The notes below the pieces were generated by a model. The model was given only the letters and a program-made list of their open reading frames with translations. It had not been told where the DNA came from and ran no database searches. DNA of 64,000 bases from Pictodentalium vernedei (Eukaryota; Mollusca; Scaphopoda; Dentaliida; Dentaliidae). This document shows, one piece after another, positions 43,182 through 53,631 of the stretch. The translations under genes were made by a program, and so were the position numbers. The number at the start of each line of letters is the position of its first letter. Position 1 is the first letter of the stretch. The DNA lies in assembly GCA_031216915.1 (NCBI GenBank), contig CM062289.1, positions 394,966,674 to 395,030,673 on the forward strand, written 5' to 3'.

Positions 43182-43290
43182 CTGCTTCTTCTGTGCTGAT
43201 AACGCCAGAATCTGACATCAGTTTCTGGAAAGCTCTTACAGAGCTTTCCAGAAATTGATGTCAGATTCTGGTGTTATCAACATAGAAGCA
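43182..43290. repeat. Near-perfect palindrome, GATAACGCCAGAATCTG arms
   Basis: The stem runs from CTGCTTCT on the left to AGAAGCAG on the right and meets at AGCTCTTACAGAGCT. The inner arms (TTTCTGGAAAGCTC) are near-perfect complements. Confidence 0.9.
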
Positions 43291-44309
43291 GTGAGATACT
43301 TAGTTTGTGGTTTTGCTGCATCTTATTTTCACTCATACTATTCATATTGAGCAAGTCGCCTGCTTACTTCCCAAGATTTTTTCTCAGCATTCACATGGTT
43401 CAAGATGTTGGCATGATCTAATTGAGTGAAAGATTCTGCACATTGATTTTGATTATATACACATGTATCTCGAACTACTTACACATGTTAAAGTTACTTG
43501 AAAGTTTTCACTTCACCGCAGACTACATATACATCATAACATGGCAATCGAAACAGGCTTCACAGCAATTGACGTAGAGGCACCAGTTTTCCACAGCAGT
43601 TTTTTTGCCGAGGAAACAAGGATGAATTACCAGGACTGCATCGGTATACTCCTACAGCAATACAGTCCATGAAATTATAATTCTACACAACACAAGTCAC
43701 CATAAATTTATCCGCTGCCCGAATGTTCAAATTGTCTTGGGGGGGGGGGGGGGGGGGGGTGGCCTTGTGCTCCACAACATATTGTCTCTTCGCTCTTCCA
43801 TGTAGTTTCAAGGTACTGCAAATAGCAGCTTTCACTTTTGAGGTTAATTGTTCTGCTGTTTCACTTACTTTCATCGTCTGTCAACACCTCTGACATGTAC
43901 TTTACTTGCTATAACACTATTAGCGTCACCCTACCATGCACTTTCAGATGCACTTCAGAGGCTCTTTCTGGATCAGCCACTCTCTGTTAAGAATAAAATG
44001 TTCATGCATGAGATTTGCCTGGCTTCCACTTAGCCCTCTCCAAGCTCCTAGCTTGAGTCAAATCCACAAGTTCTCAATAACTCCCTCCAACTAACTTTAC
44101 TTCTGCATTATGCAGACCCGTCAAACCTCACCTATGGCTCTCAGAGCTCTCCCATTTCTATTCCTTTCACTTAGCCTAATAACTTATTCTACTGCCTTAA
44201 TTGCTCTTTCGCCAAAAGAAACTACTTGAGGGTTCACTTTACTCGACAACTCATTCCAACACACATTGCCAAAACAATCTCCTGGCTGCCGTTCCAGGCT
44301 TTCCTTCAA
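43291..44309. other. Intergenic, with poly-G at 43740-43760
   Basis: About 1 kb without a recognisable gene. The G-run of about 20 is the only marked feature. Confidence 0.5.
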
Positions 44310-44790
44310 GCAGATAATGGCTACCCAATATTCTCATAATCCTGAAATACTATAAATGAAATCTCAAGAGTTAGTTTAGAAATCCCCCTTTGAAGAATGT
44401 GAGAGTTATTAATAGGTGACTTGAGTTCTATTGAAATGTCTGGTATGAGACAATATTCTCATAATCCTCAGGTACTACCGGAGTATAAAGGAAATCCCAA
44501 GAATCAATTTAGTGGTGCCTCTTTGAAGAATGTAATAGTTATTAATGAGTCCTTTGAGTTCTACTGAAATGTCCAGTATGAAACAGCATCCTGCTGCTTT
44601 CATTCGTGTTTTTCTGTAATGTTAATATAGCTGATTTGGTATTCGTAATTTGCATCTCCACAGGGTTTTTAGAGTTGTCACCTGTTGCATAAACACAGCT
44701 ATCATGGTATAGATAAAATATTGATCGCCCAAGGCAATATTTGATTAATATCTACATTTGTTTACTTACTTACATATCAATTTTGAAATG
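44310..44790 (+). repeat. Local dispersed duplication, copy 2, internally repeated
   Basis: Match of 41390-41760. The stretch from CTTTGAAGAATG to AATGTC is present twice (44390-44450 and 44522-44580), so this copy expanded by a ~130-bp tandem duplication. Confidence 0.7.
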
Positions 44791-45517
44791 ATTTTACTGC
44801 CAGTACTGATGGTAGGATATCTAGAAGGGTTTTCATCTATCATTGTTGATATTCCACCCACTTTTGTTTGGAGAACCGATATGCTGAAAGTGTAAACCTC
44901 AGTCAAGATCCTGTCATTTGTACCATCGTGGATATTGCATCTCATTTGCATGGAATTTTATGCCAAATCCTGCTCTCATGGTGAGAGCTGCATGTACACT
45001 TAGTCTTTAAAAGACAATTTCTAGGCTTGAGAGATCATCCATCAAAAGCCTACCTCATATACACATGTATGGTCTACAATGTACTCCACAATAGTGTAAT
45101 ACTGCTTTTTATTATGTCAGCCTATGATGCCATATCAGGTAGATTATGACATCATCGGTGACCCCATCTGATATCAATATTAGGTGTGTGACCACCATAT
45201 TGTTTTTAGAAATAAAATACAACTGCCTTGTCTCAAAAATGGCAATCTTGCAGCAAACATTCTGAATCGTCCATTGAATGTGATTAAAGTTTCATTAAAC
45301 TCAGTTGAACAAAAAGAAATAATCTGTTTATAATATGTGTCCCAAATTGAGAAATGTATTTTGATCGATAACCCTATCCGACCAATAGTACAATGTAAAT
45401 CAAAACACACCCAACATTCACAACAGGTTAATCGTACTGATCGATAATCACTTCAGCATGAAACGATTCACAAGTACGATACACCAAAACAATAAAGGGA
45501 CATACTGGTTTTTGTCC
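44791..45517. other. Intergenic, nothing recognised
   Basis: No protein or element ends seen. A short inverted stretch lies near 45125-45165 (GATGTCATAATC-like). Confidence 0.5.
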
Positions 45518-45683
45518 ACTGGCATAATAAATATGTTATGGGATGTTTAGTGGTTGGATATGGTGTCATGTGAGATCAATATAAGGCTCGGATAATGCCT
45601 CTCCTAATATTGATCTCACTTTGGCTCACATGACACCATACCCAACCACTAAACATCCCGTTACTTATAATATATCTGCCAGT
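45518..45683. mobile_element. Foldback element, GGGATGTTTAGTGG family
   Basis: The left end CACTGGCATAATAAATATG leads into GGGATGTTTAGTGGTTGGAT. The right end is its complement, ending ATATCTGCCAGT. The arms are nearly perfect down to AGATCAATATAAGG. Better preserved than 12080-12236. Confidence 0.85.
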
Positions 45684-45874
45684 ACTGTACACAAAAATAT
45701 GTGGTGTTCATCTGAATAAAGGAACTCCATTCTGTTGGGTTGTAATCCATGGGTGAGCAGGGCTTATATTTAAACGAGAATCTGAGATTCGATTCACGCA
45801 ACAAAGCCAGCGAGAATCCATTAGATTCTTGCAGCACCTCTGGTAGGATTCGTGTGAAAGGAATTGAGTAAATT

Positions 45875-46666
45875 CAGGCTTGGCAATTTCAGGAGAGCGA
45901 TTTTTTAGCTCTCCTTACTGCCCTCCTGAAAGAATTAAGGAGAGCGAAAAATTGCCCTCCTAAATATTTTGGTCTGGGATGATTGAGATTACATGTATTA
46001 TGGTCACATTAAATTTTTGTTGTAAAGCAAAAATGTAATTTAACATCGTAGTCACATAACATCACATAATTTCATTTTGAAAGTGGTTTAGTGGTAAAAG
46101 GTAATAGCTGCAACCATACCCAAACACAGTTGCAATCATTTGAAGCAAAATGGGTCACAGCAATATTTTTTTTTCTGTCAGTTTCAAGTTCAACAACTGA
46201 CATCACAGTTTGAGGGGTAATTATTCGAGGAATATTGACACTATAATATACTACCATTACTACTATCCTGTCACTTGAAGCACTTGCACCATGTGGCTGT
46301 AGATTCAAGCAGACCTGTTGTCCAAGAAAGTCATACGCCTACCACTACCACCTTCACCCCCCCCGGCCCCTTGGGGGGTTGAAGGTGGTAGTGGTAGGCG
46401 TATGACTTTCTAGGACAACAGGTCTGGGTACACACACAGGTTTTGTCAAGTGTGTGTATGGTTGTTGAGTGAGACATCTAGATGTCTAAGAGATTTCGCT
46501 TTACCTTAGTAAAGTTAATAAAATCACTGATGTAGTCTGTTGGTTTCAGTTTCAAGGAGTTTGTTCAACTGGATACTTAAAATGCTGTGTAAAGCTAATT
46601 GCTCTCCTAAGCTGATTGAGGAGAGCGATTTTTTGCCCTCCTGCATTTTTCAGAATGCCAGGCCTG
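45875..46666. mobile_element. Nested element, CAGGCYTGGCA ends
   Basis: Ends CAGGCTTGGCAATTTC and (complement of right) CAGGCCTGGCATTCTG. The flank TAAATT touches both ends. The sister copy at 49116 shows the near-empty site GAGTCAATTTAACC. Inner repeats of AGGAGAGCGATTTTT sit at both termini. Class uncertain: the 6-bp duplication is short for hAT. Confidence 0.7.
46312..46427. repeat. 116-bp palindrome
   Basis: Arms AGACCTGTTGTCCAAGAAAG / CTTTCTAGGACAACAGGTCT with a stem through ACCACTACCACCTTCA and a G/C-rich loop (CCCCCCCCGGCCCC). A single mismatch near the outer end. Confidence 0.9.
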
Positions 46667-46673
46667 TAAATTT

Positions 46674-46897
46674 TTAACCTTTTACCTTACATCACGGCAG
46701 CAAATTGATCAATACAAGGTAAACATGACCTGAAACATCCTGACTTTGCCGACAAAATTGTACAAATATGGCCGTCATTGGAACTGGCTCAATGAGCCAG
46801 TTCAAATGACATCCATATTTGTAAGGTTTTAATTAAAAAATTATCAAATTCTATTTATGTTTTAAAAATTAAAATACTGTGTTGGGTAAAAGGTTAA
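46674..46897. mobile_element. Palindromic TTAA element, third subfamily
   Basis: TTAA + CCTTTTACCTTACATC at the left and TTGGGTAAAAGG + TTAA at the right. The arms carry AATTGTACAAATATGGCCGT and the centre AACTGGCTCAATGAGCCAGTT. Sister copy at 49256. Confidence 0.85.
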
Positions 46898-46903
46898 CAT
46901 GTA

Positions 46904-47160
46904 CAGTATGTGGAGAGTGTATTATCACTAAATCACCCCTGGAGTGGTGATTCCACCCAAGCATTAATAGCAGATTTGTTGCAACCCATAACAAGCACAA
47001 GCAAAGTTCCAGCCAATGGACCTCCCGGTTAAACCCTGAGCTCCATTGGCTGAAACATTGCTCGTGTTTTTTGTCCATACGGGCAGAATTTGAAAGTGAT
47101 ACTTTGGGTGATAGCTCCACTCTACAGGTGACTTTGTTACAATCCACTCTCCACGTACTG
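46904..47160. mobile_element. TA-flanked MITE, CAGTATGTGGAGAGTG ends
   Basis: TA + CAGTATGTGGAGAGTG at the left and CACTCTCCACGTACTG + TA at the right. The inner arms CCAGCCAATGGA / TCCATTGGCTG are inverted. The matching position in 49116-49640 is empty. Tc1/mariner-like by target and CAGT ends. Confidence 0.85.
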
Positions 47161-47290
47161 TATTATCAGTATACAACAGAGGTTCACAATGGGGGCCACA
47201 TGGCCAATCCTGGGACACTCATGATAGCAGGTATGGAATGGATTCTTGCAACCATTTTCGCGAGAATCCAAATGGATTCTTCCAAATTTT

Positions 47291-47632
47291 CACCTTTGAA
47301 AAAATGTGAAAGAGTTTGTGTGGCATCACTTACCACGAAAGCCGTGTCTGTAAATATCTCCATTGAATTCAGCCTAACTTTCCTTTGATCATTGTTTGGA
47401 ATTCTAGATCAGTTGCTTGGCCCATTCAGTCAGAAAAAAATCCATAAATTAGGCCACACAAAGTAGATCTTCTGTTTCTCGGGCCATTATTTGTAAAATT
47501 GCATGCGGGCGAGTGGTTTTTTATTTTATTTTTTATTTCTCTAATTATTTCTTTGCCACCAAAAGTTCATGTTCTTGGTTTTTGTTTTTGGCCTCATAAT
47601 CTATAGAATAGCATGGGTGGTAGTGTATTTCA
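47291..47632. other. Intergenic, nothing recognised
   Basis: AT-rich; no gene or element ends. Confidence 0.5.
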
Positions 47633-47696
47633 TCCCTTGAGAGCAAGAAGGCTTTGCAATGCTAAAGCATTGCAAAGCCTTCTTGCACTCAAGGGA
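47633..47696. repeat. Hairpin, TCCCTTGAG family, copy 1
   Basis: Arms TCCCTTGAGAGCAAGAAGGC / complement meet at TTGCAATGCTAAAGCATTGCAA. A relative with different arms but the same plan is at 58541-58613. Confidence 0.88.
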
Positions 47697-47995
47697 CAAA
47701 TTTATCAATTTTTTTAACTTGTGTAAAATATCAGACATAAACTATTTAATTTTTTTTTTTAAAGATTACATTGGTTATAAAAAGATAGCATGCGGCAGCC
47801 AAAATCACCATGCGAGAGGGCCTGAGAAACAGATTTTTAATTTTTTTAGGCCTTAGGGTAGCAAATTAACTCCTTGAATGCTTCTGGCAGATATTCCTGC
47901 CCAGGATACAAAATATCTTGCCACCGAAATAAGTATAGATGGGCACATTTAACCAAATTCTTCTCATGTAAATTGAACAGGCTTGTTGAGCAATG
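47697..47995. other. Intergenic, nothing recognised
   Basis: AT-rich spacer up to the SINE. Confidence 0.5.
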
Positions 47996-48007
47996 ATTTC
48001 TTTAGTT

Positions 48008-48401
48008 ATTTATTTATTGGTGTTTAAGGTCACATACTTATGCACAATGGCTAATATGACCGTGACAATTTTATGGGTGGAGGAAGCCAGAGTACCCGGA
48101 GAGAACCACCGAGCAACGACGAGCAGCTGCCAGCTACCCAACATCGTAACTCCACACTGCAGCACAGGCAGGGTTAGATTGGTTGAAGACATGCACACCA
48201 TTGACGTGCAGTACGCCTTACTACTCAGCTTCATCGTGCCCCCAAGTGGACAATCGGGGTTAAGTGCCTTGCCCAAGGACACAATGCGGGAGTCCGAATC
48301 GATCGCTCAGATGGTCACCCATCCGTGGACTAACCAGGCTCGACGTTGCTTAACTTCGATGATCTGACGAGAACAGGTTAACACAACTCCACCACGCCCC
48401 C
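48008..48401 (-). mobile_element. 5S-rRNA-headed SINE, complete
   Basis: A perfect 12-bp duplication ATTTCTTTAGTT (47996-48007 and 48402-48413). On the minus strand the head reads CTCGTCAGATCATCGAAGTT, AAGCAACGTCGAGCCTGG and GGATGGGTGACC, aligning with the middle of 5S rRNA including its internal promoter. The body and (AATA) tail are those of the tRNA-headed SINEs here. Confidence 0.92.
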
Positions 48402-48425
48402 ATTTCTTTAGTTGAACTTAGATGA

Positions 48426-48488
48426 ATTTTCCATCAAATCTAACCATGGCTGCTTCACAGCAGCCATGACTAGATTTGATGGAAAATA
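48426..48488. repeat. Hairpin, ATTTTCCATCAAATCTA arms
   Basis: Arms ATTTTCCATCAAATCTA / TAGATTTGATGGAAAAT with an inner stem CATGGCTGCT / AGCAGCCATG. Confidence 0.88.
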
Positions 48489-48540
48489 TTTTGAAAATAC
48501 TCAGCGGGTTAAGAGTTAATACAGTTCATCTAATCAATGC

Positions 48541-48627
48541 TGTGTTTTTCAGTGTCACATTTTCTCCCTTATTGACTTGTAGAGTGGACAGAGTCACTGA
48601 GGGAGAAAATGTGACAATGAGAACACG
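48541..48627. repeat. Foldback repeat, GAGAAAATGT family, copy 2
   Basis: Arms CACATTTTCTCCCT / AGGGAGAAAATGTG with outer GTGTTTTTC / GAGAACAC. Same family as 1921-2003. Confidence 0.8.
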
Positions 48628-48650
48628 CTGTATTCACTCCTTTGCGGGAT

Positions 48651-49026
48651 ATTTATTTATTAAGGTTTAACGACACTTTAACACCCAAGGTCATGTCATC
48701 ATACCATGTCGGTGACAGTTTTCAGGTGGAGGAAGCCGGAGAGAACCACTGAGCAACGACGAGCAGCTGCCAGCTCCCCCAACATCGTAACTGTGCACTG
48801 CAGCACAGGCAGGGTTAGATTGGTTGAAGACATGTGCATCATCAATATGCAGTACGCTTTAGTACACAGCGTCATTCTGGACAATCAGGGTTAAGTGCCT
48901 TGCCCAAGGACACAACGCGGGAGTCCGGATCGATCGCTCAGACGGTCACCCATCCAAAGACTAACTGGGCTAAATGTTGCTTAACTTCGGTGATCTGACA
49001 AGAACCGGTTATCGCAACGCCACCGC
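48651..49026 (-). mobile_element. 5S-headed SINE, second copy
   Basis: An ATTT-type tail on the left; the complement of the right end reads AACCGGTTCTTGTCAGATCA, AAGTTAAGCAACATT and GGATGGGTGACC. The body is slightly shortened. A clean target duplication was not found. Confidence 0.82.
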
Positions 49027-49115
49027 ACAATCCAACCCCCTCCCCTTTGCTGGGTAGACTAAGTGACAAGAGTTCATAAGAGCCATTAGTGCAGTTCCCT
49101 TCCAGTAAGGTAGTT

Positions 49116-49640
49116 CAGGGCTTATATTTGGACGAGAATCCGAGAATCGATTCATGCAAAGATTCGCGCAACACATCCAACAAGAATCCATGTAGATTCA
49201 CGCTGCATCCCTGCTAGGGCTCTGCTAAAATTCGCATGAAAAGAATTGAGTCAATTTAACCCAGTACCTATCATAGCGGCAGCAAAATAGCCAATACATG
49301 ACTAACATGGCGAAATATCCCGACACTTTGTAAATAAAATTGTACAAATATGGCTGTCATTGGAACCGGCTCAATGAGCCGGTTCCAATGACAGCCATAT
49401 TTGTAAGATTTCATTGGTAAATAATGTTTGTGTTTCAAAACATTATCAAATTCAGTTTATGTTTTAAAAATTAGAAGCTGTGTTGGTAGAGGGTTAACGT
49501 GTGTTATCAGTATACAACCGAGATTCAACCATGGAGGCCTCATGGGATCCTGGGACACTCGTAGCAGATATGGATTCTCGCAACCATTTTCTGGAGAATC
49601 CAAATGGATTCTCTCAAATCTAGATGAAATATTTGCCCTG
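49116..49640. mobile_element. CAGGGCTTATATTT element, copy 2
   Basis: The left end CAGGGCTTATATTTGG and the complement of the right end CAGGGCAAATATTTC are similar. TAGTT adjoins both ends (49111-49115 and 49641-49645). A TTAA palindrome lies inside at 49256-49497. It is the reference for the insertions in 45758-47290. Confidence 0.7.
49256..49497. mobile_element. Palindromic TTAA element, third subfamily
   Basis: TTAA + CCCAGTACCTATCATAGC at the left, GTTGGTAGAGGG + TTAA at the right. The centre is AACCGGCTCAATGAGCCGGTT, differing from 46674 by a paired T:A to C:G change. Confidence 0.83.
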
Positions 49641-50084
49641 TAGTTTGATCAGTTTGTGCACAAACACAGTAAACCCATTCAGCCGTTTTTTGCTGGGTCT
49701 TGCTTTTCAGTTTTCTGGTTTGCCACAAAAAATGCAACTGAACCGGAATTTCAGAAAAAAAACCCAAAACACCCTGCTCTAGAAACACTGCTGATTCATA
49801 AATCTCATTAAATTTGGTTATTATGAAATTGGGACAAAATAACCAAGCCTTTTAGGAGAACAGTAATTTGTCCATCCAGTGATCCACTATCTTAAATGTT
49901 TGTTTGTGCTGATCTTTGCACTCTGGCTTTAGTTTCAGTCATTTCACAAAGAATTTCCACCTAAAATTACTCTGTATGTAATTTTGGAAATAACCTGAGA
50001 ATGATCGTTTAGGTTACGTCAATTGTAATTGTAAAATACATGAACGTACTATAGGTTATGACAAAGTAATACAACATAACTTTA
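49641..50084. other. Intergenic, nothing recognised
   Basis: No gene or element ends seen. Confidence 0.5.
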
Positions 50085-51322
50085 TTAACCCTTTACTTAA
50101 CATGAAAAGCAGACGACACTTGCAAATATAGTTCTTGAATAACTAATTTTTTTCATTTTTAGCTCAACTTTGACGTAGTCAAATTTTTAGCTCAACTTTG
50201 ACGAAGTCAAACTTGAGGTTATGCCATGGCCCGTTGTCCGTCTGTCCGTCAACAATTCAATACGGCTCGGGCTATAAAAAGTTGCCCGCATATTTTCACC
50301 AGAGTTACATTACAATCCCTGCTTTGTCAATTTTTAATGATTTTTAGCTCAACTTTGGCAAAGCCAAATTTGAGCTTTTGTCATGGCCTGTCGTCTGTCT
50401 CTCCGCACGTCAACAATTGGATACGGCTCGGGCTAGAGACCGTACTATTTATGAACCGATCTTTACGGAAAATTCTTGGGTACCTTTGTTATGACTGTGG
50501 GACGAGAACGAGTGTCTTTGGGTGCGGCCCAAAATTCAAGATGGCTGTTGGTGGCCATTTTGTACCAAAATTAGGTACAGTTTTTTGTACAGAACTTCTA
50601 TATGAAGGTTCTGATTTGAATAAATTTTTGAATGAATGTTTAGTAACATGGAATACATCACATATAATACAGGTTTTTTCTTGTGCAGAAATTATGCAAA
50701 TTAGATGAACTTTGATTTATTCAGTGCTACTTATACACAGTAAGTGCACATGTCTACGGCTTGGGCTGGGGGCTGTATTTATGAGCCGATCTTTACAAAA
50801 CTTTTTGGGTACCTGTGTTATCACCTTGGGACAGGAACAAGTGTTTTTGGGTGCCTTTGTTATCACTGTGCTATGAGAACAAATAATTTTGGGTTCAGTC
50901 AGACCCACTCTGGGACTCAAAAGATTTCTTTTCTAGTTTAGCATCTAACTGTCGCCCACCTTTACAATATTTGACCTATACATTTGTTACAGGCTACGGT
51001 CAGCATTTATGTACAGACTGTTACAATACTTTATATGTACCTTTGTTATCAGGTCATTACCTTGATGTGTGTCATTGCTGTGTCACATACTGTACATGTA
51101 CATGTCTTACTCAAGTTGAGCTACATGTACAATGATATTGACACTTTCATTTGTCTCAAAAACATAGATTATGACCCCTCATTGGAACAAGCTCAACGAG
51201 CTCGTTCCAATGAGAGGTCAAAACCTATGTTTTTGAGACAAAAATGAAAAAAATAATGAATATTAATTGGCGATTTTGAGAATAGCGCTGGCCGGTTTTG
51301 GTCGTTACGGGTAAAGGGATAA
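50085..51322. mobile_element. Palindromic TTAA element split by a ~1-kb insertion
   Basis: The left half runs from TTAA + CCCTTTACTTAACATG to TTTCATTTTT (50160). The right half restarts at about 51145 with TTTCATTTGTCTCAAAAACA and runs through the palindrome core to GGGTAAAGGG with a decayed TTAA. TTTCATTT is present on both sides of the insert. Confidence 0.82.
50161..51144. mobile_element. Inserted AGCTCAACTTTG-type element
   Basis: It begins with two or three tandem AGCTCAACTTTGACG heads, followed by GTCGTCTGTCT-like and GGGTACCTTTGTTATCACTG phrases repeated about three times. It shares ~75 bases (AAAAAGTTGCCCGCATATTT onward) with 56165-56240. No inverted ends. Class unknown. Confidence 0.65.
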
Positions 51323-52061
51323 ACTAATAATCACACATTTTTTGTCAGAAAGATTTGACAATGATATATCAACAACTATCTCACTTTGGTGAGATCCCAC
51401 GTTTGTTGTTGCTATTTATTTTGTCAGCAAAGGCCCCCCCCCCCATTGGGAGTAGCTTAGAGGGCCCCCCAAAAGTGCCCCCAAAAAGGAGGTGAAACAG
51501 TAAAACAATTGAGAGAAGAAGAATAATAACAGATCTTTCATAGGCAAAATGATTGATGATTGTTTGAAGTTTCATAAATATGCAAATCTGTTTTCACTCA
51601 ATCTTCCTTATAAATGACTCCATTTCTCAAGATCCGTAAATTGCTCAAGTTATCGTACGGAAACCAAAATAAGGTTGGATGGACGCTAGGACAGATGGAC
51701 AAAATATTTACACATCCATGATCGATTTTCAAACCATGACAATAGCCCATATTGAGTCATGTTTGTGCTTCATTCCCGAACGAACTATAAAGAACGTTCC
51801 CAGCACCAAATAGTGTATCTGTGATTTTGCCTCAACGTGGGTGTAACATGTAATTGATGGGCGAATATTGCTGAAATTGGGTTTGAATTGGGGAGGGGGA
51901 GTGAGATTGGGGTTGGGAAGGACCTCATAGACATCCCATAGCTCTGCCACTGCCCCAGACCCCCACAATAGGAGAGGGACACCCCCCTCCTATAACCAGC
52001 ATTGCATCACCCAAGGCTGACTGCCTTCGAATGTGCCTTTGGCATATATGGGGCCCCTTGC
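51323..52061. other. Intergenic, C-run at 51436-51447
   Basis: No gene recognised. The frames at 51729-51982 are not recognisable. Confidence 0.5.
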
Positions 52062-52313
52062 TTAACCCTTTACCCAACGTAATGGCCAAAAACGGCCAGC
52101 GCTATTCTCAAAAATCGCCAATTAATTTTCATTATTTTTTTAATTTTTTGTCTCAAAAACATAGGTTATGACCCCTTGTTTGAACAAGCTCGTCGAGCTC
52201 GTTCCAACGAGGGGTCATAACCTATGTTTTTGAGACAAAAAATGAAAAAAATTAGTTATTCAAGAATTATTTTTGCAAGTGTCGTCTGCTTTTCAGGTTA
52301 TCTAAAGGGTTGA
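52062..52313. mobile_element. Palindromic TTAA element
   Basis: TTAA + CCCTTTACCCAACGTAATGG at the left; TTATCTAAAGGG + TTGA (mutated TTAA) at the right. The core is GAACAAGCTCGTCGAGCTCG. Orientation is opposite to 60692 as judged by GCAGACGAC. Confidence 0.85.
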
Positions 52314-52453
52314 GTATGTCCGTGGGGCCCCAGACAGTCTTGGGCCGCCACTATTTGTCGGAAATCCCGGTAAGATGTAAAACAGCACGACTGGCATAGT
52401 AAAAACAGGGAAGGTGGAGAAGCACCAAAATACTTATTTTCTTATGGGTTATC

Positions 52454-53183
52454 ACAGTACTGCAATACAGTTGCCATGAACTGGTCAGTGGTCACTTTCC
52501 ACAAGTGGGCAATATTTCCATGGACGCATTAATATTAGATTAGAAACACTAATTATAGGAATAAGCATCAAAAATTTAATTCATGAAACACAAGGTACAA
52601 CCCGAGGTACAACCCAGTGCTTCATTAATTAAAATTTTGCTGGTGTTGATTTTTATTACCTGGTGAATGTATGCATGAACATCACTGCCCACATGTGGAT
52701 TACGCAGAATTTCCACGAGGAAAAAAATGTTGAGGCCGGTAATGGGGAATCCAAGGATCCGACGGGGCCTCGAGATTTCATCTTTCTGAAATGCACACCT
52801 GAGACACCCAAGTGGACGAACTATGCCTTGTGCATGTTGAAATGGCTGTCCTCAGAGTGTACACCAATCTTACCAATGTGGACCAATGGAACCCAATACA
52901 AATCGTGCGCATATGCCATCTAACCCATCACCAGATCCTGTCGTTCTATAGTAAAGGTTATTGCAACTTGGTGAAAAAATTTTGAGTCTGGTTGAGTTTT
53001 TGCTGTTCCTTGTTCCCTAGAATTTTCTACCTTTGACGCGAGTCTTACGAGTGTCTTTGATGAGTGCCTTACGAGTACCTTTTGGGTTGGGGAAAGTCAG
53101 CGAGGGGAATGCGGCCATTGATGGGATCCCATGTCTGTATAGCGAAAACCCTGGATTACAACCAATCCACGGCAACTGTACTG
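52454..53183. mobile_element. Tc1/mariner-like element, CAGTAC family, enlarged
   Basis: Left CAGTACTGCAATACAGTTGCC, right GGCAACTGTACTG + TA. The inner part to about 52700 matches 39900-40147, including TTCATTAATTAAAATTTTG. About 450 extra bases (52700-53150) have no match in the other copies and no recognised protein. Confidence 0.65.
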
Positions 53184-53563
53184 TATATATTGTAACCTGC
53201 CAACGTTGAATGGGTTATGATAAAAGATAATTATTTCCAGGCCTATAATGAATAATTGTCTATAATTATTTTATAGAGACCCAGACATTGTTTGGTGAAA
53301 AGATATTGTACTGAAGCAGGAATAGAAGAGCCAATGATGAGAAAAGAACGATGTGAGTTTAATGCTCAGTTTGTATATATGGTTTAAATTAGGATAGATT
53401 GTTTGTTTTTGTTCAGGACACATTTTTGTAGGCTGACCTGTTTGCAAAACTTTGTTTCACATTTTGTTATTTGGCTGTGATGAAATGAATCTGTAGTAAG
53501 TGAGGGACAGCAGCAACAGGGTTTGACTTACTGCATTGGGTTCGGACATCTATGGTTGTGAAC
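53184..53563. other. Intergenic, nothing recognised
   Basis: No gene or element ends seen. Confidence 0.5.
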
Positions 53564-53631
53564 AGAGCTGGAGGGTTTGAAATTTCAATTTCGGTATCTC
53601 TATTTTTAGAAAGATTTACCTTGGTATTGGT

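Larger units (their letters stand above)
45758..47290. mobile_element. CAGGGCTTATATTT element copy 1, stuffed with three insertions
   Basis: It opens CAGGGCTTATATTTAAACGA and shares its unique parts with 49116-49640. Unlike that copy it contains a 45875-46666 insert and a TA element (46904-47160). Both copies carry a TTAA palindrome at the same place. The right end is not recognisable beyond about 47290. Confidence 0.7.

Noticed and set aside
42848-43258. 136-residue plus-strand frame
   Set aside because: It starts inside a hAT-like MITE and ends in a palindrome; no homology recognised.
48370-48401. Genuine 5S rRNA gene
   Set aside because: Only the inner part resembles 5S. The sequence continues into a SINE body and tail with a target duplication.
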